Source of the DNA: Methanococcoides sp.
Lineage (GTDB): Archaea > Halobacteriota > Methanosarcinia > Methanosarcinales > Methanosarcinaceae
Direction of reading: 5' to 3'
NCBI GenBank assembly: GCA_021108275.1
Contig: JAIORD010000014.1
Coordinates: 90,186-154,185 of the forward strand
DNA length: 64,000 nt
Within the stretch, counting starts at the first letter, position 1. The number at the start of each line of letters is the position of its first letter. Below the pieces are notes generated by a model, which saw only the letters and a program-made list of their open reading frames with translations, was not told the origin of the DNA and searched no databases. Positions 38,082 to 47,872 of the stretch are shown here, piece by piece. Position numbers and translations under genes: made by a program.

Positions 38082-39689
38082 ATGAATATTGACACAAATA
38101 TCATAAATTTGATTGAGTCTGGAGCACCTATAATCCAGATTATAAGTTATGAGACTTTGAGAATTCATGCATCACTGATTAAAGCTGCTTCAAAAACAGG
38201 AAGAAGTGCATATGTATGGAATAGAACTGAGGGTCTCTGTGAATTGGATCAGAATGGTCAATTAATAGAAAAAGATGAAGAAATGAGAGATCCAGCATCT
38301 ATTCTTGAATGGTTCACTGAAGATGAATCAGAAGAGTCCTTATTATTGCTTGAAGATTTTCATCCAGATCTTACCGAGCAACAACCACATATTATCAACA
38401 GGTTGCGATGTATTGCACGTAGGATTTTAACGCAACAATTGAATGATCGAACTTTATTATTATCTCAACCCATACGGCATTTACCTCTTGAACTTGAAAA
38501 AGATGTGCAAGTACTAGAACTACCATTACCAGGGAATAGCGAGATAAAACAAATAATGCGGAGTGTAAGACAGCGATTTGGTTTGCATGAACGTGACTAT
38601 CAAGAATCATCTAGATTGATAGAAGCAGCACTTGGTCTTACGACCAGTGAAGCATCCCTAGCATTCTCTATGGCTGCTGTAGAAAATAAAAGACTGACAG
38701 ATGATGAAATTCCTTTAATCGCGGCAGAAAAAGAACAAGTGATAAAAAAACGCGGTCATCTTGAATTTTATCAACCAGATCAGGGATTGAATGATATTGG
38801 TGGTCTTGGCAGGTTAAAGGACTGGTTGGAACGTAGGGAGAGAGCATTTACAGAAGATGCAAGAGACTTCGGTCTAGAGTCACCAAGAGGGATACTACTT
38901 TTGGGTCTACCAGGTACTGGAAAGAGCCTAGCTGCAAAAGCAGTTTCGAGTGCATGGCAACTTCCTTTATTAAGATTGGATATGGGTCGTGTATTTGGAG
39001 GAATAGTTGGGCAATCCGAAGAAAATATACGGGCTGCATTGAGTACAGCTGAGGCATTGGCACCCTGTGTTCTCTGGATTGATGAAATTGAAAAGGGAAT
39101 GGCTGGAGCACAAAGCTCTGGTTCAACCGATGGTGGAACAACATCTCGCGTCCTTGGGACGTTCCTTACATGGATGCAGGAAAAGACAAAACCTGTATTC
39201 GTACTTGCAACTGCAAATAATATCTCTCAGTTACCTCCGGAATTGCTCCGAAAAGGGCGTGTCGATGAAATCTTTTTTGTAGATTTACCTGATGCAGAAG
39301 ATCGTAAAGATATAATTCGCATTCATCTTCGAAAACGCCGCCGAAATTCCAATCACTTCACAAATGAAGAATTGGAAAATTTGGCAGATATCTCTCGTGG
39401 TTTTACGGGGGCTGAACTTGAAGAAGCAGTGAAGGAAGCGATGTTCAGGGCTTTTGATTATAGCAGGGATCTAACAACTGATGATCTGGAAGAAGCTCTA
39501 AAAGATACCACTCCCCTTTCGCATACAATGAGAGAAGTTATCCAATCCACTCGTCAATGGGCGAAAGGGCGTGCAGTACCAGCAAGTGACAGGAAACCGG
39601 AATTACTAGACAAGATCGAATCTAGATCCAAACAACCAAGACTGCGCCAGGAGATTGACAATCCATTTATTTCTGATCTCGGGGAATAA
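38082..39689 (+). CDS. Ycf46-like AAA+ ATPase (gene 1 of novel operon)
   Basis: 535 residues. The N-terminal 230 residues form a degenerate AAA-like module (PIIQIISYETLRIHASLIKA, then SAYVWNRTEGL), and the C-terminal half is an active AAA+ domain: Walker A GLPGTGKS at 275-282, Walker B LWIDEIEK (331-338), LATANNISQLPPELLRKGRVDE with the arginine finger, and a C-terminal lid. This double arrangement is that of Ycf46, a plastid and cyanobacterial ORF of unknown role. It would act as a ring ATPase remodelling a protein or nucleoprotein. It starts the operon, 3 nt before the helicase gene. Confidence 0.85.
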   Translation: MNIDTNIINLIESGAPIIQIISYETLRIHASLIKAASKTGRSAYVWNRTEGLCELDQNGQLIEKDEEMRDPASILEWFTEDESEESLLLLEDFHPDLTEQQPHIINRLRCIARRILTQQLNDRTLLLSQPIRHLPLELEKDVQVLELPLPGNSEIKQIMRSVRQRFGLHERDYQESSRLIEAALGLTTSEASLAFSMAAVENKRLTDDEIPLIAAEKEQVIKKRGHLEFYQPDQGLNDIGGLGRLKDWLERRERAFTEDARDFGLESPRGILLLGLPGTGKSLAAKAVSSAWQLPLLRLDMGRVFGGIVGQSEENIRAALSTAEALAPCVLWIDEIEKGMAGAQSSGSTDGGTTSRVLGTFLTWMQEKTKPVFVLATANNISQLPPELLRKGRVDEIFFVDLPDAEDRKDIIRIHLRKRRRNSNHFTNEELENLADISRGFTGAELEEAVKEAMFRAFDYSRDLTTDDLEEALKDTTPLSHTMREVIQSTRQWAKGRAVPASDRKPELLDKIESRSKQPRLRQEIDNPFISDLGE

Positions 39690-39692
39690 TAA

Positions 39693-42600
39693 ATGAGTTC
39701 ATCACTTGGTCATTACGCTGCAATGGGTGTGGAAGATCCTGGTTCTTTCATGGATTTCACAAAGAAAGGCATTCATCCTTTTACAGATTACCTAACGAAT
39801 GCAATGGATGCTTTGAAGAACAAAGAAGTAAATTGCCGGTGGGAACGGGTTGAAAAGGATCGATTTATCTTAAAGCCTTTAACCAAATTGTATGAGATTC
39901 GCCCTGAAACTTTGATCGAACTTGAACCACCTGAAATCGGTTGGTTCAAAGTAGAACCAGTTGGGCTCATGGACGGTGAAGACTTCGATCCGGATCCAGA
40001 GGAACCCCTTCGTATTGGAAGAGGACGAAATGCTTCTAAAAAAGAACTTTCTGCTGAAGACATTCGCCATACATCCACTGGTTTATGGCAAATTCGGTTA
40101 GATGGTTTTCAAAATAATGGAGATTTGATTAACTGGTCAGGATATGAACTTTCATTAAAACCAATTGCAAATTCCCTTGAAAGTAATGAACATATTTTCA
40201 AGTTAAATGGAGATTCAATTACATCTCGAAGGGAGAACGAAAGCTGGAGGTTTTGGCTACAACGTGACCTTCCTTCAGGAAAGCCTTTAGAAGTAAATGG
40301 CTTACAGTGCGATTACAGGGTTATTCGTCGCTTTAATAAAGAAGATTTTCAAAATCGATATCCTGAATCTTTTTCAGCAGGTCATTTTTGGAAGGTAGCT
40401 GACAAAGATAAACCTCAGATTACATGTACCAAAGTTGATGACATCACCAATAATGAGATGAAAAGGATTTCTACACAAGATCTGGAAGTAAATTTTATAT
40501 CTTTAACCCATGAGGACTGGAGTATCAATAAAGGAATTAGTAAGAATGAACGATCATTGTCCTATAACGGATATGATGAAGGAATAAATCTTCCAGGACA
40601 AATAAAACATACAGATATTCCAAATTGGTTTTTTTCTTGTCAAAAAAAGAAAATTGGTGAAAAATGGATACAATTATTAGAACCTGAGTATGAGGATGAA
40701 TCTAATCCTTTTGGCTCAATACTTGAGTATTTTTTTAGCGACAATGTTACTTTATATGACTCTGCTAAAAAATTTGATAAAAGCGGTCAGCTACATGTTC
40801 TTAGACGTAATTATGAAGAAAAACAACTTCTTTTGTCATACAAAAAAAACGGTTCTTCAGAGTTTCCACGTAATTCAGACCTACATTTAAAGGTAGATAT
40901 CGGACAGATAAGTAATCAGAGGCATACTGCATTTCAGTTATTGGAGTATCCATTTCCTGAACATCGTCCCCTTCTTGATCTTTTCAAACCACGTGATCAG
41001 CACCAATGGCCATTATTTGAACCTGAACAAGAAAACGGCATCGATTGGAAGGTTCTTACAGATTCTTCTTTTAAAGGATGTGATTACCAACGTGAATTTG
41101 TTTGTAAGGCTCTTGCAACACCTGATTTTGCTATAATGAGTGGTCCGCCCGGAACCGGAAAGACAACTACGATACTTGAACTCATTATTCAATTAATTAA
41201 TAGGGGCAAAAGGGTTTTACTTGCTGCATCTACGCATGCTGCAATAAATAATGTACTTGAAAGGCTGCGGGAAAAAGGTTACACTGAGAGAGTACATGCT
41301 ACTCGTGTAGGTCTTGAAGATAAGGCCGTTGGTTTGGAAAATTTTGTGTTTGATAGGCAAGTAGAAGAGTGGATGGAATTACTGGGATTGGAGGAAAATA
41401 AGACCAGAAAACTTGTAATGGAAAGTGCTAATCTCGTTTGTGGAACAACGATGGGAATACATAGTTTATTGCGAAACAAGAGGATGGATCTTGACCTTGA
41501 ACGTAATGGTCCACCATTCGATGTAATGATCATTGATGAATGTAGCAAAACTACATTTCAGGAATTCATTGTTCCTGCAAGACTTGCAAAACACTGGATA
41601 CTTGTCGGTGATATTAAACAGCTTTCTCCTTTCACGGATCGTGAACAAATAACAGCTAATTTGGATAAGCTTGTCTTATCCAGAAAGAAAGATTCAACAC
41701 AGATTCTTTCCAATGCCCTTCAGGAAGCATGCAAATTACTACATATCCTATATCCGTATAAAGATAAACTTATAGTTCCAGTTTCTAAAAAGGTTGTTCA
41801 AGAACTCATCAAAGAAATTGAAGCAAGAAAGAATGATGCGGAATACTTGAATTCTAAATCTCTTAATGATATATTGGTTATTTCAAAAGAATTTGATCTG
41901 ATGAATACGAGATCATTGTATGACCATAATGTCATATTCATCGATCAACACTTATTAGTTCAGTATCAAAACTGGATGCCAGAGGATTCAATTATTCTTA
42001 AAAAAGACTGGTTACAAACAGCACACGCATACAGACATTTTGCAAGTAACGATTGGTACTCTGGTCATGAATATCATCATCGTAGGAACATAGTTCAAAA
42101 AGCAGATGAGATTCATAACAAAATCCTTCAGTCTCTTGATTCCAGTTGGTCGGAAGAGCTTTGCTGGAGACTTGAACGTGAGTATTGGTTGCGATTTATC
42201 TCACATGATAATGGAAAGTTAAAAGGTATACAAAGACAACTGAAACTGCTTTATCCATATAGTGAAAATGCAACTGGACGAATATATCAATTGAGAAATA
42301 TTGCATTTCCCTCTGTACTTGAATCACTTTCTGTTAGTGGTATGATCAAGCGTAGAAATGATGAACCAACGACGCTTACCCAAGGGTTCAGCAAAAAAGA
42401 GCGCGAGTGCCGCCATACTACGTTGAGTTATCAGCATCGTATGCATCCTGATATTTCAGAGTTACCTCGCAAACTATTCTATTCTTCGGAAAAAAAAGCA
42501 GTCTCTTTACTTGATGGTGATCGTGTTTGTAAGGATTTGAATTGGAACTATAATCGCTATAAGGAACATAGAGTTTGGTTGGATGTTGAAGGAAAAGTTG

Positions 42601-43055
42601 ACAAAAACGCCAACGAAAAGGAAGCAGAAGCTATTGACAAAGAGCTGGAACAATTCTGTCGTTGGGCAAAACAAAATCCAAAAGATGATCAGAGTCCATG
42701 GGAAATAGCAGTACTAACTTTCTATAAAGGTCAAGAAAAATGTTTACGCAACCATTTAAAGAAGCTTACAGGTGACGATAAAAAGCACAGCCGTTTTGAG
42801 AAGGACGGTGTGCAGATCAAATTAGCGACAGTTGATTTCTTCCAGGGTCAAGAAGCTGATCTGGTATTTCTTTCAATGGTGAATACTTATAGAGATGGTT
42901 TTCTTGACAGTCCAAATCGCCTCAATGTTGCGATAACAAGAGCCAGATATCAATTGGTTATAGTTGGTTACCACGAATATTTTGCAAAGCGTTCTTCTGC
43001 AGAACTTAAGGAATTAGCAATAGATAGTTACAGGATGGGATTACATGGAAATTAA
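39693..43055 (+). CDS. Upf1-like SF1 helicase with novel N-terminal half (gene 2)
   Basis: 1120 residues. The first 480 have no recognised domain; they are mixed beta-rich, with GRGRNASKKELSAEDIRH. The helicase part has GPPGTGKTTTILELI (484-498), ASTHAAINNVLERL, motif II MIIDECSKT (612-620), VGDIKQLSPF, LSYQHRMHPDISELPRK, VDFFQGQEADLVFLSM and LNVAITRARYQLVIVG, placing it in the Upf1/DNA2 (AAA_11-AAA_12) group. Such enzymes translocate 5'-3' on RNA or DNA. No nuclease domain is fused. The end overlaps gene 3 by 11 nt, implying coupled translation. Confidence 0.88.
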   Translation: MSSSLGHYAAMGVEDPGSFMDFTKKGIHPFTDYLTNAMDALKNKEVNCRWERVEKDRFILKPLTKLYEIRPETLIELEPPEIGWFKVEPVGLMDGEDFDPDPEEPLRIGRGRNASKKELSAEDIRHTSTGLWQIRLDGFQNNGDLINWSGYELSLKPIANSLESNEHIFKLNGDSITSRRENESWRFWLQRDLPSGKPLEVNGLQCDYRVIRRFNKEDFQNRYPESFSAGHFWKVADKDKPQITCTKVDDITNNEMKRISTQDLEVNFISLTHEDWSINKGISKNERSLSYNGYDEGINLPGQIKHTDIPNWFFSCQKKKIGEKWIQLLEPEYEDESNPFGSILEYFFSDNVTLYDSAKKFDKSGQLHVLRRNYEEKQLLLSYKKNGSSEFPRNSDLHLKVDIGQISNQRHTAFQLLEYPFPEHRPLLDLFKPRDQHQWPLFEPEQENGIDWKVLTDSSFKGCDYQREFVCKALATPDFAIMSGPPGTGKTTTILELIIQLINRGKRVLLAASTHAAINNVLERLREKGYTERVHATRVGLEDKAVGLENFVFDRQVEEWMELLGLEENKTRKLVMESANLVCGTTMGIHSLLRNKRMDLDLERNGPPFDVMIIDECSKTTFQEFIVPARLAKHWILVGDIKQLSPFTDREQITANLDKLVLSRKKDSTQILSNALQEACKLLHILYPYKDKLIVPVSKKVVQELIKEIEARKNDAEYLNSKSLNDILVISKEFDLMNTRSLYDHNVIFIDQHLLVQYQNWMPEDSIILKKDWLQTAHAYRHFASNDWYSGHEYHHRRNIVQKADEIHNKILQSLDSSWSEELCWRLEREYWLRFISHDNGKLKGIQRQLKLLYPYSENATGRIYQLRNIAFPSVLESLSVSGMIKRRNDEPTTLTQGFSKKERECRHTTLSYQHRMHPDISELPRKLFYSSEKKAVSLLDGDRVCKDLNWNYNRYKEHRVWLDVEGKVDKNANEKEAEAIDKELEQFCRWAKQNPKDDQSPWEIAVLTFYKGQEKCLRNHLKKLTGDDKKHSRFEKDGVQIKLATVDFFQGQEADLVFLSMVNTYRDGFLDSPNRLNVAITRARYQLVIVGYHEYFAKRSSAELKELAIDSYRMGLHGN

Positions 43056-44580
43056 GTTGGAACGCACTATAAAGATGGAGCGTTGTGAAGCGATTGGAAA
43101 ACTGAGGATCGAACAAGAAAGAGCCGATTTGAAACAATTACTTGGGCTCTTACAACAAGAAAAGGGAATAGATATCCCTAAAAGACTAAAGGACCTGCTG
43201 TGCAAATTGAAATTATACGAATCAGGCAACATCCTTGAAGCAGGATATAATTTGCTGGATAAAGGTACTGTCCTTACTGAAGAATATGGTCATTATGAAG
43301 TGTGGTATCTATGTAATGATGAATGGCTTGGTTCTATTCCATTATCCATTAGTCGTATTATTGCTAAAAATGGAAAAGAACAACGTAGTGGGAAAAAGAA
43401 AGGTAATTGGGATACTGATGTTTCTTTTGAAAAGCAGTTTAAATTCAAGGATGAACTTACTCCGATACAATTTTCCAGAGGAGAAGGTGTTCATAACCTT
43501 TCATTGATGGAAGTTGATGCCTTGCTGCCACAGCAAAGCCATAGTAGTGGCAAATTAGTTTGTAAGCTTGATAGCGAAGGCTTTTCATCAATCGAATTAA
43601 CTTCTAAAGTTAAATGGGGACATGATAACTCAACAGAGGATATTTCTTTGAGTTCAGATTGGGATCCTGAGGAAGTATATAACCTACTGCCAGAAATCGC
43701 AGATCAATTAGGGAAAACATGGGATTCTAGTAATGGAGCACTTCTGGAGGCTTATCCGCCTGATGCTGAAGCTGAACTTATTAGCTATAGGCGTAAAGAA
43801 ACCGTTCTTTCAAATACTAGTACTAAGAGCGCGGGTTCTTTTGAAAATATCAAAATTAGCGATATGCCATTACGTGCTGAAACAAAAAGATGTGCTAAAT
43901 CTTGGTTGCAAAATTTGATGAGGAAAAAGTGGGCAGAATCATATACATCAATTCGATCTTCTTTGGAAGACCAGAAAGAATGGCTTAATTCTATTGCTTT
44001 AAATGGTCATGATCTACAACTTTTGGAAGGTGAAGAGCTATTAGAATTTGTAGATCGCAACGCTTCCAATAAAACTTACTGGCATATTGCAGCTTTACAG
44101 GATCTCATACCTTCTGGAGTTAAAACAAGATCTCTACCTTTTACATTACGAAAATCAGATACAAATCCTATTGGTAGTATAAGCTCCCGTATTGGAGCTG
44201 ATCAAATCGTAAATGAGGTATGTATAATAGACCGTTATGCTAACAAAAAGAACCAAATCCTTACTATTCAGAATATCTGTCAGGAATTAAATGTAAGTAG
44301 TGTATCCTTAGTCACTTTGAAGAAACCTGAAAAGCTTCCTGATGGTTGGAAATATAAAAACATGGGAGAACGGCTTCCTGAAAATCATGATAGGCATTGG
44401 TTCATCAAAAAAGATAATGATTGGGAAATATGGAAGTGCACCACTTCTCCAGATTTTTTAAGCTTTAAGGATAATACTGTATCAGTAAAAACTACTGCTA
44501 CTTTTACTCCCATTGATTACAAAGATGTTCCAGATACCATACTTGAATATGTGGAAGGAGCTGAGGGGATGGTTATATGA
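43045..44580 (+). CDS. Unrecognised operon protein, 511 residues (gene 3)
   Basis: No family is recognised. The N-terminal 60 residues are a charged helix (ERADLKQLLGLLQQEKGI). About residues 75-130 contain a beta-type segment (YGHYEVWYLCNDEWLGSIPL). The middle is acidic and low in motifs; the last 150 residues include IVNEVCIIDRYANKKNQILTI and GMNxxL-like helices without known catalytic pattern. No signal peptide or membrane helix is seen. Overlaps at both ends (11 nt with the helicase, 4 nt with gene 4) tie it to the operon, so it is probably a stoichiometric partner of the helicase or of gene 4. Confidence 0.75.
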   Translation: MEIKLERTIKMERCEAIGKLRIEQERADLKQLLGLLQQEKGIDIPKRLKDLLCKLKLYESGNILEAGYNLLDKGTVLTEEYGHYEVWYLCNDEWLGSIPLSISRIIAKNGKEQRSGKKKGNWDTDVSFEKQFKFKDELTPIQFSRGEGVHNLSLMEVDALLPQQSHSSGKLVCKLDSEGFSSIELTSKVKWGHDNSTEDISLSSDWDPEEVYNLLPEIADQLGKTWDSSNGALLEAYPPDAEAELISYRRKETVLSNTSTKSAGSFENIKISDMPLRAETKRCAKSWLQNLMRKKWAESYTSIRSSLEDQKEWLNSIALNGHDLQLLEGEELLEFVDRNASNKTYWHIAALQDLIPSGVKTRSLPFTLRKSDTNPIGSISSRIGADQIVNEVCIIDRYANKKNQILTIQNICQELNVSSVSLVTLKKPEKLPDGWKYKNMGERLPENHDRHWFIKKDNDWEIWKCTTSPDFLSFKDNTVSVKTTATFTPIDYKDVPDTILEYVEGAEGMVI

Positions 44581-46592
44581 TTAGCTTGAAAAAATCTCAA
44601 ATAAATGTTGACCAGGGCCAAATAAAATTACCTTATATCTTTACACCACTTGTTCCTAACAATACAGAATCTCAATTTGATGATGCATTTAGTGAAATAT
44701 CATCCAAAACGACACTTTGCATAGCTATCGAGGAGCTTGACAATGAATCTCTAATAAGGCTTCTTCAAAGAAAAGCTGATGAAGGAATACGTATTTATTT
44801 ACTTTTAGGAGATGTAAATAAAAATTCGGACTCAATTGAACGATTGTCTGGCAGGTGTCTAATACGTTGTGGAGTCTTCCAAAATGGTGGCTTAGTTTTA
44901 GGTGATATGGGCACGAATAATGTCCAAGGCTGGATTATTCCTGGGTCAGATGGAGATCGAAGCTTTGAACTAAATAGAAATCAATGTGATGACTTATATC
45001 GCGTATTTTGCCATCTTTTCTGGAAAAAGGCAACGCATGAATATTTAGATCAAAATGGATCAGCTTCATTAATTGATGGATCGCCTGTGGGAGACATTTC
45101 TCTAAATCATCAATATAATCTTCCAGAAAAACTTTCAGCTACTGCTATTAAAGACGTTGATGATTTGAAATTTGGTAGTGTTCAATATTGGTCAAAGAAC
45201 CTACTCTGGAACTTTTTACCTTTCAAAAAAGCCGAAGGAAGCTTTTTGTTGCATTTGTCTGAAAGTAAACATCTTCAATCTATTGAGGAGCTTTGTAGTA
45301 AAACGAATGTGAATGTACGTTTCACGACTCGATCACTACAAAATACTTTACTTACATCTAATGCAGGATGGAGTTTTCCGGATATTCCTGATACTGCAAA
45401 GGTAAATTGGGCTATGCGAATAAATAGCGACCAAAGAAACAATCTTCTCAATTTGATGAATAATGAATGGCAATCTGCAGACTGGGAGCTAAAAAGAAAT
45501 TTATCTCTTGGAGAGCTTGCAGGCATCGTACGTTTTGCCGAAGAACCGGGTAAAGTATTTAACATATCCAAATTTGTTTCAATGGATTTGGAACCGATTG
45601 AAGCTCCGAGTATGGATGTGTTCCTTGAGCCTGATTTTGAACATTTATTTGCAGACCAGACACAGTTCGATAAAGATAGATTGGCCCATTTAATAGAATA
45701 TAATGTAAAACTTTATCCTCCATTTTTACCAGATAATGCGAAACCGGATCCACTTATACAACAATGGAAGTCAAAACAAAATCAATGGGCAGAAAAGATC
45801 TCCTTAATAGAAGGAAAACTGAATGGACTTGAAAAATATGAAAATAGCCTTAGTGAAAAGATTAAGGTGAAATTATCAAAACTTCTTGTTGCTCAGAAAC
45901 AAAAAGTATCAGAATTCAAGATAAAACTCAATGAACTAAAAAATGTAGATCTTGGACGTAGTTCTCCTTCACATCTTAAGGAATGGACAAATGAACTATT
46001 AGAACTGGAGTCTGAAATTGAAAAACGTATCTCTAAAAATAAAATACAAGAAGTTGAAACTCGTAAAGAGATCGATTGGGAGAATCAGTGTAAAACATTA
46101 AATGATAAGATTTCAGCTTCAGAAGATAATTTGTCAAGAAAAGAAGCTGAACTTGCAATTTCTGAAAATAAAACCAAGGAAATAGAGGAAAATTTAAAGC
46201 AGAAATTGGATAAAAAGCAAGAGAAGAATCTTAAGAAAGAGCTGGATAAATCTAAAAAACGCGAAAATATGACTCGTTCAGCATTAGATAAATTAAAAAT
46301 TGAACAATCAAAACTTCGATCTCAAAGACAAAATCTCGGTGATCGTTTTGTTCCTCAAAATGATCTCAGTGATAAGGGGGATGAGGCATTTGGTCGTGTT
46401 CTTGGAAATAAACAATTCGAAGAGTCATTTGTTTTTGAATGGGGAAATGAATTCCTTCCACTAGAAGGAATGGAACTATACTCTTATGACAGCAAAAGAT
46501 GGCTTGTTATAGAAGATCTTGAACAGATAAGGGAAGCTAAGCATCATGCATCGGTTCTTAATGCTGAGATTTGTGCTAAGCGAGGTGATTGA
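44577..46592 (+). CDS. Coiled-coil protein with possible degenerate PLD-like domain (gene 4)
   Basis: 671 residues, family not recognised. Residues about 35-150 follow a phospholipase-D-like layout: a strand and helix TLCIAIEELDNESLIRLLQRKADEGIRIYLLLGD, then a strand pair LIRCGVFQNGGLVLGD and GWIIPGSDGD. The HxK motif is missing, so it would be inactive. Residues about 395-600 form a long coiled coil rich in Lys and Glu (SEKIKVKLSKLLVAQKQKV, KELDKSKKRENMTRSALDKL). The C-terminus is a short globular segment. It overlaps gene 3 by ATGA and ends 2 nt before the TTG start of gene 5. It may bridge or sense nucleic acid. Confidence 0.72.
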   Translation: MISLKKSQINVDQGQIKLPYIFTPLVPNNTESQFDDAFSEISSKTTLCIAIEELDNESLIRLLQRKADEGIRIYLLLGDVNKNSDSIERLSGRCLIRCGVFQNGGLVLGDMGTNNVQGWIIPGSDGDRSFELNRNQCDDLYRVFCHLFWKKATHEYLDQNGSASLIDGSPVGDISLNHQYNLPEKLSATAIKDVDDLKFGSVQYWSKNLLWNFLPFKKAEGSFLLHLSESKHLQSIEELCSKTNVNVRFTTRSLQNTLLTSNAGWSFPDIPDTAKVNWAMRINSDQRNNLLNLMNNEWQSADWELKRNLSLGELAGIVRFAEEPGKVFNISKFVSMDLEPIEAPSMDVFLEPDFEHLFADQTQFDKDRLAHLIEYNVKLYPPFLPDNAKPDPLIQQWKSKQNQWAEKISLIEGKLNGLEKYENSLSEKIKVKLSKLLVAQKQKVSEFKIKLNELKNVDLGRSSPSHLKEWTNELLELESEIEKRISKNKIQEVETRKEIDWENQCKTLNDKISASEDNLSRKEAELAISENKTKEIEENLKQKLDKKQEKNLKKELDKSKKRENMTRSALDKLKIEQSKLRSQRQNLGDRFVPQNDLSDKGDEAFGRVLGNKQFEESFVFEWGNEFLPLEGMELYSYDSKRWLVIEDLEQIREAKHHASVLNAEICAKRGD

Positions 46593-46594
46593 TT

Positions 46595-46801
46595 TTGGCA
46601 GAACAAAGGATTACTATTGAGATAGATGAAGAAGGCAAGATCATAGCAAAAACTTCTGGATTCAAAGGCGAAGCTTGCCTGGAGGAACTTCAAAAGCTAC
46701 TGGATGAAGAAATAAGTCCATTGAGCCTAAAACCGACTGATGATTTCTATCAAAAAGATACGATCATCTCTCAACAAAAGCAATCAATAGGTGGGAAATA
46801 A
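46595..46801 (+). CDS. DUF2997 family small protein (gene 5), TTG start
   Basis: 68 residues. Start placed at TTG 46595, because GAGGTG (46582-46587) is 7 nt upstream and the product then begins AEQRITIEIDEEGKIIAKT, the DUF2997 pattern of a short beta strand pair followed by FKGEACLEELQKLLDE. A second TTG at 46589 is too close to the ribosome site. DUF2997 genes typically neighbour DUF1257 genes; the biochemical function is unknown. It lies 2 nt before gene 6. Confidence 0.8.
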   Translation: MAEQRITIEIDEEGKIIAKTSGFKGEACLEELQKLLDEEISPLSLKPTDDFYQKDTIISQQKQSIGGK

Positions 46802-46803
46802 TC

Positions 46804-47274
46804 ATGAGTGCAATTGTTAAAACAGTAACTCCATTTACAAATCAAGATCTACTTTTAGAGGCATTGGATGAACTCGGAGTCGAATACAATGTTGTGGGTA
46901 CCAGCATAATCACAGATCGGAAGGATTACTATGGTCATCAGAGTTTTGAGCTGGGGAGGAACGGTGCTTTTAACTTTAGCCATGATTCAAGTGCTGAAAG
47001 AACGAATTATCCCTGGAGTTCTATCAATTTCCGTGAATGGAAGACTGTGACAAGCTTTTTGAATGCTGTTGAAAAAGCATATAAAAATGCCTATGGTCGA
47101 ATGATCGAAAGGTTGGCAGAAGAAGAGAGAATACGTGAGGAAGAAAGAAAAAAACAGTATGTTGAGAAAATACGTAATGAGACAATTGATCGTGCTAAAG
47201 GACAGGGATATACGATAAAAGAAAGCAGGCAAGGAAATAAAGTAAAGCTTGTTCTTACTCGTACAGTATACTGA
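46804..47274 (+). CDS. DUF1257 / Ycf35-like protein (gene 6)
   Basis: 156 residues. The opening SAIVKTVTPFTNQDLLLEAL and VEYNVVGTSIITDRKDYYGH are the DUF1257 (plastid Ycf35) signature. A charged helix with an EEERIREEERKK stretch follows, and the C-terminus is a beta hairpin (GQGYTIKESRQGNKVKLVL). No catalytic residues are known for the family. GGTGG upstream serves as ribosome site. It sits 2 nt after DUF2997 and 13 nt before the radical-SAM gene. Together with gene 1 it makes two Ycf-type proteins in one operon. Confidence 0.85.
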   Translation: MSAIVKTVTPFTNQDLLLEALDELGVEYNVVGTSIITDRKDYYGHQSFELGRNGAFNFSHDSSAERTNYPWSSINFREWKTVTSFLNAVEKAYKNAYGRMIERLAEEERIREEERKKQYVEKIRNETIDRAKGQGYTIKESRQGNKVKLVLTRTVY

Positions 47275-47287
47275 CAGGAGTTCTTTG

Positions 47288-47872
47288 ATGCAAGAGTATG
47301 GAACATGTTTTAATATTGCTCATATTGAGCATGGAAGTGAAATCTATGGTCCTGGGAAACGTTTTGTGATCTGGTTACAGGGTTGTTCTCTTGCATGTCC
47401 AGGCTGCTGGAATAAATCTATGTGGAGTTTTGAGCCATGTAATTTGGTTGAAAGAGAAGAACTTTTGCATAAGATTCTAGCTTATTCTGAATTGGATGGG
47501 TTAACAGTTCTTGGTGGTGAACCCCTCGAACAAGCACATAATCTACACTGGCTGTTAACGTCTCTTCAGGAAAAGAATGTAAGTGTAATGCTTTATACAG
47601 GATATCAAATGGATGAGATTAAAGCCGATATTCTAAAATCTAAAATCTGTAAAATGGCTGATATTTTAGTATCTGGTAGGTATAAAGAAGATGAACGCGA
47701 TTTAAATTTGAAGTGGAGAGGTTCGCGAAACCAAATCTTGCTTGTCCAGAATGAAATTTATAATGATCTTGATCTAAATGATGGGACAAATCAAGTAGAG
47801 ATAACAATTGATGAATTCGGGACAATTAGTATTCTTGGATATCCTGATGATGATCTTTGTTCAATATTATGA
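47288..47872 (+). CDS. Radical-SAM activase-like protein (NrdG/4Fe-4S single-cluster type; gene 7)
   Basis: 194 residues from ATG 47288, chosen for GACAGGAG just upstream. The radical-SAM cluster motif is present as C-x3-C-x2-C in GCSLACPGCWNKSMW (about 38-52), preceded by GPGKRFVIWLQ and followed by the SAM-contacting LTVLGGEPLEQ (about 82-92). The size and layout match the activating enzymes of anaerobic ribonucleotide reductase. No glycyl-radical partner with its C-terminal RxxGY is in the operon, so the target may be another operon protein or a nucleotide. Oxygen-sensitive chemistry suits an anaerobe. Last gene of the operon. Confidence 0.87.
   Translation: MQEYGTCFNIAHIEHGSEIYGPGKRFVIWLQGCSLACPGCWNKSMWSFEPCNLVEREELLHKILAYSELDGLTVLGGEPLEQAHNLHWLLTSLQEKNVSVMLYTGYQMDEIKADILKSKICKMADILVSGRYKEDERDLNLKWRGSRNQILLVQNEIYNDLDLNDGTNQVEITIDEFGTISILGYPDDDLCSIL

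Noticed and set aside
47288..47872. True anaerobic ribonucleotide reductase activase (nrdG)
   Set aside because: No nrdD is nearby and the operon context with DUF1257 and DUF2997 argues for a different partner; only the fold is claimed.
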